Part shown: positions 37,901-48,750 of the stretch, piece by piece
How positions within the stretch are numbered: position 1 is the stretch's first letter
Layout of the letters: each line of letters starts with the position of its first letter
DNA from: Chaetorhynchus papuensis
Taxonomy: Eukaryota; Chordata; Aves; Passeriformes; Rhipiduridae
Length of the DNA: 64,000 nt
NCBI GenBank assembly: GCA_013396525.1
Contig: VWYX01000272.1
Coordinates: 147,825 to 211,824, forward strand
Direction: 5' to 3'
Notes under the pieces: generated by a model
What the model saw: the letters and a program-made list of their open reading frames with translations, nothing else
Told to the model about the DNA's origin: nothing
The model's database searches: none
Translations under genes and position numbers: made by a program

Positions 37901-40540
37901 TCTTCAATGCAAAACTCAAATATGTTTCAAACCTACCGGCTTCAAGAACACTCACTGTCCTCACATTTCAGTCTTCTGGATTACTTTAAAAAGAATTAAG
38001 GCTTTCCTTTCCCCACACAAATCTCATGTCCTTGGCTGTGGATGTTAACACACTCCATGATGCAGTTGGTGCCATTGCTGCACTAATGCCTGCAGTGAAT
38101 GGGTGCTAATTCCTAGACCATATCTTTATTTAATTGGATATTTATTTAACTGAAGCCTTCCAAATTTGCATTTGTGTATAAGCACCTGTTAACCTTGGCA
38201 TTATTAGCCTATTTATTTTCTTAATATTGTGAGAATAGGAATTTGGATCCTTATTTCCTCCATTTTTCTGTTCTCTGATTCACCAGGCACCAGGGATTTT
38301 GTGCAAAGATTCAGGAAAATGAATGAGGTTTTAGAAATGATAATAAGTAGAACTCTCCCAAGACTGACCTTCTCTAGAGCTCTGCAATGGCTGCAGAAGC
38401 AAGGAGGCAAGTTCAGATTCAAAGCACATACAACTGCTCGAAAAGCCATCAGCTGTGTCATGCAGTAACTGCAAACAAAAAATGTAATCTCCAAGTGACA
38501 AATGGTTTGCTTTCAAACATCACTTTTTCCCAGATTTTTAATAGCAGAATCTTTGGAAACAAAGTTCCCATGGTCATGGATATTTGCTTCCACATTATTC
38601 AGACAACACCTGTAACTTTTGAAGCACACACATAATAAAACCCCAAACCCAAACATCTCCTTCAAGCTCCACTCTCCTGTTCAAGCCCTGGGAACGCATT
38701 GGTGCTGTATACAATTCCTACATTGTCTCCATCTCTGTATATCTTATAAAAATTATATAAAAATTTGGAGCCCTTTATGCTGTGAAGATGTTTTCCTCCC
38801 ATCTGTGGATACACTGCTACTTACTCAGCTTTCCAGGCACAGCTTGTGTGGGTGAAAGGTGGCAGAGTGACCCAAAAGTCACTGGAGTCCCAGTGCAGAG
38901 ACAACTATGTCCAGCTGCATGCTGGACAAGTCACCCCCACGCATAAGGCAACCACTCCTAAAAAGCCCAGGCTGTGGTGAAAGGTAATCTCTCACATGAA
39001 AAAAAGCTGTATGTCAACAATGAGGGATGCCACAGATAATTTAAGTATCCCAGAGATGCTTTTCAGTGAAGATGCAGAGCAGCTCTCTTCAAAATAAATA
39101 AAATGCTCATTTAAGGAGCTTCCTCTTATACTCATTTGTGGAATATAGTTCAAACCACAATGGAATTTTGTTTCATTTCTGATTCCATTTCTGTTTCTAA
39201 GCAATACAAAAAGCATACCCAGGGAAAAGTTACGAAGAAAATAAAAAGATACAGATTAGAGTAATTGAATAATGAAGGAATTTCAGTGCAGGCAGAGAAA
39301 GACTTAAAAAACAAAACAAAACAAAACAGACAAATCCAATTCTCAAGCAATTGATTCTGTTCTGAAGCTGTGCCCCAGCATATGGAAAGCCCCACAAAAT
39401 GGAGCCACTCAGTCACACCTAGGACAGACAAAGAGATGAGCTTACAATAGATTTTTTTTTTTTTCACAACAGAGCCAGGGTGTTTGGAACAGAAAGAATG
39501 CAGAAAGCCTCATTTTCATACCTTGTTATATACATGTTTATACATTCCTTCTATATAAAGGATTGAGAAAACTTACTTTAAAATCCAAAGAAATACACAC
39601 GTAAGAGCTTCCTGTGCCTACCACAAATTACCCCCTACCTACCACTCTTGGAACAAAATCCACGCTGGTCTTCAAGGTCTGCTCTTCCCACTGTGCTTGC
39701 CTATTCTGCTTCCCTATGTTTCCAGGCTCTGGGACAACAAACACACGTGTGTGCTCATCCCTGGTATGAACAAAGTTTGATTAGAAGGCAGAGTAAATGT
39801 AGGCAAGGCAAACAGCAATAAAACACTGGGAAGCAGTGCTCAATCACAACACGGTCCTGCACTGCAGATGTCCTCAGCCATTGTTCTAGCAAACAGATTC
39901 CCTTCCTCCCTCCACCCCACAAGGCCAAATGTTTTACTAAGAGATGGTAGTTAATCATCAGATATGAAATTTATCTGCCTTGGTAAAGAGACTTAGAACA
40001 TTATGTAATAAGAACAGGTTTTGCAGACAGGCAAAAAACTGGGTGACTGCACCATCACATTGAATATTGTTTAATAAGATCCTTTAAGCCCGTTGTCTTT
40101 CCACTGTAAGAACAACAGCTACAGCCCAAAATTCACATAGAATTTTGGTTCAATAAGTATTTTTCTGTCCCTAAAGAACTTAAGACTTCAACTACCATGA
40201 AATGTATAAAAGTCAAACACAGTAGTAAGTATTTCTTAAGGGTAAACATAGTGCTGAAGGCTGCTTAGAAATGTAAACATGTTAAATAACGTCAAATGTT
40301 TAAACACTTTGATATTGTCTGGGAATTGTACCCACACCAGAGCCTTACAAACCACATTCCTCAAACCTTACTCAGATTTATGAATAGTAACTCTCATTGC
40401 AACTCTTACCTTCCAGAACTTCCCTACAATTGCTTAGATGGAAAACAGAAACATGGAGACCCCTGGATCTAATTGCACTTGAGCAATAATTTATATTAAA
40501 GATACACAGAAAAACATACAGTGAAAGTCTCACCACTGAT

Positions 40541-41270
40541 ATCACAGAAACACAGAATGGCATGCGTTGAACCTTAAATTTCACCTTCTTTCACCCCTCC
40601 TGCCATGGGCAGAGACAGTTTCCACTGGATCAGGTTGTTCAAAGTCCCACCCAACCTGGCCTTCAAAACTTCCAGGAATGGGTCATTCACAGTTTGTCTG
40701 GCAACCTGTTCCAGTATCTCACCAACCTTATGGTGAAGAATTTCTTTCTAATATTCAATCTAAATCTACCCTCTTTCAGCTTAAAGCCATTACCCCTTGT
40801 CCTATCACTACATGCCCTTGTCTCCAGCTTTCTTGTAGCCCCCGTCATGTACTGGAAGATGCTACAAGGCCTGCCCAGAGCCTTCTCTTCTCCAGTCTGA
40901 ACAACCCCAACCCTCTCAGCCTGTCTTTATATCAGAGGTTATCCAGCCCCCTGATTATCTCTGTGGCCTTCTCTGGACTCGCTACAGCAGGTCTCCATCC
41001 TTCCCATGTTGGGAACCCCAGAGCTGGATGCAGCACTGCAGGTGGGGTCTCACCAGAGCAGAGGGGCAGAATCCCCTTCCTGGACCTGCTGCCCACGCTG
41101 CTGCTGATGGAGCTCAGGACACGTTTGGCTTTGTGGGAGGCAAGGGCACATGGCCAGGTCATGCTGAGCTTCTTATCAACCAACACCCCCAGGTTCTTCT
41201 CTTCAGGGCTGCTCTCAATGTTATTGAGCCCTTTTACATCCAGGAGGTTGGGGGAGCAAAGGAAAGAGAG
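40541..41270 (-). mobile_element. CR1 LINE, about 0.7 kb of the 3' part, minus orientation
   Basis: On the plus strand the copy starts with 'atcacagaaacacagaatgg' (the antisense tail) and runs through the standard CR1 3' region. The minus strand still reads parts of the ORF2 C-terminus: ESSPEEKNLGVLVDKKLSMT, later RSRKGILPLCSGETPP, and EIIRGLDNL. Frameshifts and stops show it is dead. It lies just over 1 kb downstream (in SYTL5 direction) of the putative first exon. The left part of a longer copy may continue beyond 41270, but similarity is unclear there. Confidence 0.88.
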
Positions 41271-41319
41271 AATGCATGGAGTATGCTCCCAGGGATGATG
41301 CAGCTTTCCTGATTGTGCA

Positions 41320-41800
41320 CCTAATTGAGGCAGTAAGGGTTCATTATGATCACTTGTTCTGCCCTCCCCTACATATAGCCCATAAGATTTCCCCATAAGT
41401 CCTGCAATAAAGAAACCTGCCTTTAGAAAACACATCCCTGGTTTAAATTTTTTTAATGATGAAAAACTAAGAACTTATTAGTCTAATGAGTGCTTTTATT
41501 TAAAAAACTGCACCCTCTGTCTAGCCTCAGGATATCCATCTTCAAATTTCCAACACTGGCTGTGCTTAAACTATTCCTTTCTTGTCTAAAGAGGCCATTC
41601 CTCACCTCAACTTTTTTAGGCAAGGATCCAACCCCTTCTTTTTTTTGGATCCACTGAAAACAATGTATTCTCCAAACATCTTTACCGCAAGGGACTTTAA
41701 AAATTCTTAATGGGCTGCACCTTGAACAAATCTCTCAGCTGAAGTGCATACAGCAAAACAGCAACACTTGCGCATTTCACAGATAATTGTCCCACCTGCT
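41320..41800 (-). mobile_element. Probable ancient CR1/L3-type 3' end, antisense
   Basis: The stretch 'cattatgatcacttgttctgcc...cccataagatttccccataagtcctgcaataaag' resembles the antisense 3'UTR of old amniote CR1 elements. It is followed by weakly similar sequence to about 41.8 kb. It abuts a younger CR1, which may have inserted near it. Limits and family are tentative. Confidence 0.4.
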
Positions 41801-42379
41801 CCTCTATCTTCTCAAATTCACTTAAAGGGCTTTTTCCCTAGCAGTCACATTAAATCTTTTCTGCTAAGGCTTTCCAAGAATCACTAACTCTGGGGTGTAG
41901 AATCCCTGACTGTTTCCATGCTATGACTCCACACTTGGAATACTGAGATGAGTGGTGGTTAGCTGCATTCAGTAGCTATCAAGCATCAAAAACTACTATG
42001 TGAGTGGTTCTCAGCCTCCATCACATATTCTTTTCTTTATAAAGCCGTAAAATAAAATTGAAGTTATACATTACTGTATTTAAGAATAAGTAACTATACT
42101 TCTAAAAGCAAAAACATGGAAGAAAAATTCAGGCAGCACACGGCAAGAGCCGATCTTCACCTGGGCACCACAGAGCCGCTCACCTGTTCAGTGGTGAAGA
42201 GAACAACTGAGCGCCCGTTCTTTATCATCCCTCCCACGGCACAACAACCCCAGACGGCATCACTGACGGGCGAGATCCACCACCCTGGATTTTCACAGTA
42301 ACGCATTGTAGAAGGCACTAAAAAATAAAACCCAACCAAATACGCAGGCATCCCCTATCCGGTTTATTAACACTGAAAG

Positions 42380-43220
42380 CACCCGGTGGCCGCGGGGGGA
42401 GCTGGGCCAGCTCAGCCCCCGCTCCGGGCAGGGCTCCGGCGGGCGGGTCTCCACTGAGACCGTGCCGCAGGCTCCCTCCTCGGGTCCTTCTCTCGGGGTA
42501 AAGAAAAGGGAAAAAAAGAGAACAAAACCAAAACAATCCCCCAAACCAGTTGCTATCCAGAATGACGGACTCACCAGGAACCTCGGCAGGAGAGGAAAAT
42601 CACGTACAAGCAGCAGTATCGCTGCCGCCGCCGAGGGATGCTGCCGCCAACTCCGCAGCCCGGTGGGGCTGGGAGGTGAGGTCCCGCTCCCACGGGCTCG
42701 GCTCCCGGCTCGGGCACGGAGCGCACAGCCCGCACCGAGCACGGACAGCCCCGCGCTCAGACGGGGCACGGGCAGGCTCGCAGCTGCTCCGCAGGTGCAG
42801 CCCTGCGACAGCCAACCTGCCACGGCGCTCCTCCCGCAGCCCGGGGCTCCCGGGGGTGGCTCCAGCCCAGCCGTCCCCGCCGGCAGCGGAGCCGCCTCCA
42901 CCGCGTCCCCCCGCAACTCTCCCGCTGCCGATCCGGCTCCGCGGCCGCGCTCCCGCAGCGCCTCTCGCCGGCCGGGAGCTGGGCCGGGAGCCGGGGCCGC
43001 CGTCCCGACCTGCCGGGAGCGGGGCGGAGCAGCCGGCGGAGCGGGGCCGGACGGTAGCGCCTCCGCAGTCGCACCTCTCCTCCCGCTCCCCTCTCCTCCT
43101 GCTCCCAGTCTCTTCCTTCTCGTCTCCCTTCCCGATCCCCCTTCGCTGCCCGCCCCAGGGTGACACCGCCGTCCCACTCAGGGGGGACCAGTGGGGACCC
43201 ACTTGCCGGGTCAAGTCACC
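42380..43220 (-). promoter_or_regulatory. SYTL5: CpG island, probable SYTL5 promoter and non-coding first exon
   Basis: This stretch of roughly 0.8 kb is very GC-rich and dense in CpG, in sharp contrast to the AT-rich flanks. It has GC-box motifs such as GGGGCGG at 43021-43027 and no evident TATA box, as in a broad CpG promoter. On the minus strand a near-consensus donor CTG|GTGAGT occurs with the exon end at 42575. This is consistent with a 5'UTR exon that splices about 25 kb to the start-codon exon at 17.3 kb. Position, strand and distance fit SYTL5, transcribed away from DYNLT3. Another donor-like site (GTACGT, near 42605) could be used instead. The transcription start cannot be placed from sequence alone. 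ORFs of 200-290 codons on both strands here reflect the scarcity of stop codons in GC-rich DNA. Confidence 0.7.
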
Positions 43221-46200
43221 CCATCTTTCCGACGTGGTTGGGAAGGGTGCACATCCCGTTAGTATAATCTCTTAGTTTTCAGCGGGGCCTTAGTGGTGTG
43301 GAAGTGGCAGCTCAGGGGGCGATTCGGTGATTTCTCAGAAAGGGTTTGGAAAGGGAAAAAAACGGTGTTTACTTTACAGTTTAATGGTTTTTCAACCTTT
43401 AGTAAATAATAGCTCTATCTGCACCGGGTTAGGGTAGAGTCAAAAGGTAAAACTGTATTTAAGAGTGTGATAAAAGGCACTTCTCATAGCTGTCCTCCTT
43501 ACACCTGTAGGCAACACTTCTTAAGATTTGTGATAATCACTTCCAATGGTTCAAGTGAGCTGGATTTACCAAACAGCTACAAGTATTACTAAATATTCCA
43601 AAATTCAAAAGTAACACAATGAAAACAGCATCTCAATCCATCCAGATGAATTGAATGATTCATTCACCCTCAGGTACCTGAAGAGCTCACACAGCCAGCA
43701 CCTAAGAAAGATAAGGAAACTAATTTAGCACTTACATGCACTTCCTGAGATGTTAAAATACTATTTTGAAATTGGAGCAATAAACAGAGGTAGGCCACAT
43801 GAAAATACTTGAGCCTTTCTTTTTCACAGCTGTAAAATTTTATCACTTCCAAAAAATTCTGATGCATACAACCAAAATCTCCTGCTCAGCTTTCACATAA
43901 AAATTTTTAGCATAAAACTTGCAGTTTATGCACAATAGCAATGTAACGTTACTTGTTGCCCTCAAACAATTTTTTTTAAATTGATGGGTTTGTGTTATTC
44001 CAAATAATGCATGTGTTGGAAAAATTTTATTATTGGAAGGTACAAAATTTTCTTGGTTAGTATATAAATACAACACCTTTGGAGGATAATTTGAGTTTGC
44101 TACACATTATGCTCACAATATTTTTTTTGACTTGTTCAGGCAAAGCTATTGAATTTATTGCTCTAAATTAAATGCTCAGGTGCATCCTCTGCCTGCAATT
44201 ACCAGAATAACACATTGCTCTCTAGAACAGTGTGAATCATTGTCAAAAAAGCTACCCAAGTGAATATATTCTGTAATGCATGATTTAATTTAAAGTATTA
44301 AAACAACAGCTCCAGATTCATGTGGGGTTTTTTTACAGTTTCATGTTATAAATGTTGGTTGGGGGTCTGGTGAAAGGAAGGGCTGGAAGCTATTTTCACA
44401 TCAAGAGCTCAGGTACAGCGTTACAAACCGGATACCCAAGTACAAGGAGAATTTCTGAGAAACATCACAGACGTTTTGTGTTTCTCCTGGGACAGAAAGC
44501 AGCTGCTCATCGAGGCTGGAGGCCCCATATAAATTAGGTAGCACTGCCTACACCAGCCTGTATTTATAGATCACCCTTTGTGGTCCATAACAGACCTCAT
44601 GAACCAAGGGATTTGGAAATCAGGATTACAGAAATCTGTGGCCTATTTAGAACAAAGGTAAAGTGTTCTTGTTGTTATTTCTTTGGTGGCTCCAATCTCC
44701 ACCAGTAACACTTGCACTGCTGTAAAGAATTAGCCAGCTATGGTCCCAGACTTCTGCTTTGTTAGGGATGAATTGCAGTGCTCGTGGCCCTTTTCCAGAG
44801 TGCTGTGACAACTCTCTTGTCCTCTGGGACAGCAGTTTTGTAGTCAGTTTTCTTCTCTGGATACAGAACTGCTAATTCCATGCACTGGAAATCAAAGAAC
44901 TTCACCATTTATTGATATCCTGCTTCACATGGCCACAAATTCTCCCAAATGTGAAGAACTTGTGCAAAATTACACAGAGGACGGTTCAATAACATTAATG
45001 AATAAAACCTAGTTTGCTTCCATTTCAGGTAGCATTGAGTGTTCTGCAAGCTTTCATTTCTCTTCACCTTAATTTAATCTACCAGTAAATACCAGAAAAA
45101 TAGGCTATCAATGCAATTTTCTAAACTTCAAGGTTTTGCGTTAGAGATCATGGGCCATGAAATAGAAAAGAGATTTTCAATAAACACCCACAGCTGTTAA
45201 CAGCGAGAGCTGCTCTGGCATAACTATTTACATTTTTCTCCTGGATAATACATGGGCTAGGAGCAGAATTTGAAAACAAAATTAAAAAAAAAAAGCCTTT
45301 GTTGAGGAAGCTGAGATATGCAAGTTCTCATCGTCCAGTTGAGCCCTCCCTGGGCTATTTTCCAGAAGTGTAATTGCAGCCATCATGGAGAGAGGAGAGC
45401 TCATTTTGCCAACTTTGTGCTCAAGGTTTTGAACTATCATTTCCTGGAGGTATTCTTGAAAAATAGAGACCTCAGAAGTACCTTTCAGCAGTCAAAAAGT
45501 TAAGGAAGATATTTCAATGAAAGTGTCCTATTTCTGTGTTGGGTTTTTTTTTTTTCAGTGGTTTGAGATCTTCTATGTTCTGCCTTTTAAATGAAGGACT
45601 TTTTGGCATTTCTGTAAAAAAGCTCTCTGTTAAAATTTTAATGTGGCTTGTGATACTGATGTGCTTCTTTTCATTTCCAGCTAAAAAGGGGAAAAGCCAC
45701 AAATTTATGTTTGGAAAAAATGCCGGGTTTGATGCACTAATGAATAAAAAGGCAAGATAACATTTCAGGAAGAAATACAGTAACTGCTTTAGGAGCAATC
45801 GCACCATGTTTCTTCAAACCCTTCATCACTTCACTCAGAGTTCCTTCTTGAAAAAAGCCAATTTAATTTAATCGATGTTATTATGCCTGCTATGTTAATT
45901 TTATTTAAAATGCATTTAATTTCATTTGAGACTCTTCCTTCACAATTTCTGCTTGGTGAGTGTGTGACATACGGGGTTTGTTGGAATTCTACATAGCCGC
46001 AAAAATCTTTTTGTCAGTGTACATCATGAATTTTCATGAGATCGGTGCAACCAAGTAGCCATGAGATACAGACCCACCTGCTTTTCTTAGGATCTGGATT
46101 TTGTCTTTGTAAAAATGACATTGGGCTGCAAGTCAGAAGTTCTTGTCCCTGAGCTTACTTGATCCACTGTTGTTACTTAAATGACATGAAGAGGTTTTCT

Positions 46201-48204
46201 TATTACAAAGCCAAGCTTCCTTCCGAGAGAAAAGTGATACTTCTCAAGCTTCATCCTGGTTATTCACTGTCACCTCAGCCTTCTCTTCCTCTCCTTACTA
46301 AATAAGCATTGTCAAAACCAAGATGCAGGAAATGTTATACAAGAAGAATGAAGCCTCTTGTACAAGAGGGTACCATTTTGAAGAGGTTTTTCTAAATGTT
46401 AGTGACTACACCAACAGAAAAACCACGTCACAGAAAAGAAAAAAGGGAGAACTGATGGCATTAGCTACTCTGAGACAAGGCCATTTCTGTTACAGACACT
46501 GAAAAGATTTAGAAAAGCAGGTATTTAGAAAAGCTTTTCAGAGTAATACAGCATCTCCTGGTTTTTTTAAAGGGGAAGTTAAAAGTAGACTCAGAGAAAT
46601 ATCAAATGCAGCAATATATTTGTACTTCCCTTTCTCATATCACAAAATGAGGACTCCATTTGCTTTCTCCTGCTTTTCTTTAGTACATTTAAAAGAAAAA
46701 GAAGAGGCACTAATTGGTGCCTCACTGTGCTGTATGAAGCCAGTATTTGAATTACTGCCTAGAATGGACTCATGCAAGCTAAGGGAATGCTCTTACAAAC
46801 CCCATTACTGTGTGTACTATTTATTTAGACAATTATTTTTTTGTCAGATATGCCTTTTTTTTTGCACAACAAAGAACTATGCAAAGTGAGCCAGAGCTGT
46901 AGAATGAAATGCTGCCTAAAGAAGGGTTCAGTTAACATCCAGGTACCTGGTGTTCCATGTTGAAAAATATTTCTCCAGGCAACACAGCAGGAACTGTTGA
47001 AAGAACTCGATCATTTGTGATGCTCCTGCGAAGCATAGACTGGGACCCAAACATATAATTCCACCCTGAATGTACCAAAGTACTTTTTTAGAATTACCAT
47101 TTTAATTCAAAATAGCTAGCTACTATTTTACTAATTAGCAAATTAATCAGTAAAATAATTGTGGTTTTCACAAATGTTTTATTGAAATAATTTTAATGGC
47201 CTCTACAAACTTCAGAAAGGTTTAATGAAGCCAGTTGATTTCCTAAATATAAAATTTGTAAGGTTCATCAAGAATATAGTTCAAGGCACCTAAATGTTGT
47301 CTTCTGTCAGTTGACAAGATTTAGGACTTTTTAGAAGATGCAGAGAAAAAAAAACCCAGAACACCCCTAAAATTCCACACAACAGAGAATGAAGAGAAAC
47401 AGTCTTCTCCTATCTCACTAATTATTTTTTTTACACCTAAACTCAACATTTTTGCTGGACCTGTGAAGAGTTATGGCATTTCTTCCAATAAAACCTCCCT
47501 AAAACTCTACAAGAGTTACTTTGCTGACAACGCAGACACAGACCCTTAGAGCCTGTCAATAATACATGGATTGCAAAAATTTCTGGGTTTTCAGGCAAAA
47601 CTCTTCCTTTTTCTCTGTTTGCTGCCACTGAACTGCTCTAATGCCAAGATATTTCACCAATATCTGCATGATCCTGACTCACTGCAATACTTTGGTATAA
47701 ACCAACCGGAAAATGAGTCTATAATAAACTGCAGGGTTTTACTGTATTAACATGGTGTACCAACTCGTTGATCCTCAAATTTGTCTTTCTATGGAGTTAT
47801 CCTGATGCAAGCAAAGGTACTTGTTAACACCAGCAACAAATATTTAAGGCAGGCTTTATTCTTTATGCTTCTCATTCTGGTCAGAAACTGAAAGGACATT
47901 TTAGCTCAAACAAATTGGTTCATCTTGTCCTTGACAAGGAACATGGCTTAGGAACTGAGAAGCTGCGTTCTGCATTTAAAACAGGGTTTGGAAAAATAAC
48001 TAGGGTGACAAACTTACATCTGCACAGCAAAAAATACTTCAATTTCTTTTGCAAAATAATTCTTCACCCTTTAGAAAGCTTAATGAGATGGAAACAGTCT
48101 CTAATTTGTTTTTCATTCATTTGCATGACGTTTTGCTAAATACACTTGTTCACAGTTGCACTCTTATGAGGTGATTATTGCTAAGAGAAAAGCTGTAAAC
48201 TTAC
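43221..48204. other. Intergenic DNA between divergent SYTL5 and DYNLT3; nothing recognised
   Basis: AT-rich sequence with no exon-like similarity or RNA gene recognised on either strand. Enhancers or a lncRNA could exist but leave no sign that I can read. Confidence 0.5.
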
Positions 48205-48330
48205 AGGGAGCTCAGAGCAACCTGGACTAGTTGAAGGTGTCTCTATCCCCAAAAGGGGGTTGGAGCTAGATGGTCTCCAAGGTCCCCTCCCGACCAGAAC
48301 CATTCTAAAATTCTGTGATTCTATGATCTT
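48205..48330 (+). mobile_element. CR1 LINE 3' terminal fragment, plus orientation
   Basis: The block 'ctcagagcaacctggactagttgaagg' continues through 'gggggttggagctagatggtctccaaggtccc' to 'attctgtgattctatgatctt'. This is a canonical CR1 3' end with its terminal octamer. Confidence 0.92.
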
Positions 48331-48420
48331 GAAACAAGTTCTTCTTCAAGATGGTTTAAGTGACTTATAAACACAGCCTGAGCGTGTTGCCTTGAACACT
48401 GGATGCCAGGTACCCAGGAA

Positions 48421-48750
48421 AACCTCTCAGTCACTCCCCTCCTCAGCTGGACAGGGAGAGAAAATATAAAAAAAAGACTCATGGGTCGAGGTTAGGACAG
48501 GGAGAGATCACTCACCGGTTACTGTCACAAGAAAAACAGGCTCTAATTGGGGAAATTAATTTATTTCCAACCAAATCAGAGTAGGGTAAGGAGAAATAAA
48601 ACCAGATCTTACAAACATCTTCCTCCCACTGATCCCTTTCAGCCAGGCTTATGTTCACTCCTAATTTCTCTACCTCCTCCCCTCCCCAGCAGCATGGGGC
48701 GGGGAATGGGGGCTGGACCACTCTGTCTGTTGGCACTGAGCCTTCACATC
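48421..48750. mobile_element. LTR/ERV-type dispersed repeat remnant (avian)
   Basis: The region begins with 'aacctctcagtcactcccctcc' and contains 'gacagggagagatcactcacc', 'ggaaattaatttatttcc' and 'aatcagagtagggtaaggag', ending in a C/T-rich then G-rich segment (gcggggaatgggggc). I recognise this as part of a dispersed repeat of bird genomes that I associate with endogenous retroviral LTRs. It has no coding content, only one end seems present, and no flanking duplication was identified. Exact family and strand are uncertain. Confidence 0.5.

Larger units (their letters stand above)
17456..40540 (-). other. SYTL5: Long SYTL5 5' intron (inferred); no gene recognised
   Basis: The stretch lies between the start-codon exon and the CpG-island first exon and is inferred to be transcribed as intron. 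The sequence is AT-rich. I found a CR1 3' remnant near 26.2 kb, inverted repeats at 20.15 and 31.16 kb, an orphan 182-codon ORF at 31096-31644 on the minus strand and a poly-T run near 34.93 kb. No exon with both splice sites and recognisable protein similarity was seen. Additional non-coding exons or regulatory elements could be present and would not be visible this way. Confidence 0.55.

Noticed and set aside
40567..41435. 243- and 167-codon ORFs
   Set aside because: Both lie in a CR1 LINE copy. The minus-strand one contains decayed ORF2 C-terminus and the plus-strand one is its shadow.
42293..43275. ORFs of 200-294 codons on both strands
   Set aside because: They lie in a CpG island, overlap in many frames, and are Pro/Arg/Gly/Ala-rich without domains. 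The lack of stops follows from GC content.
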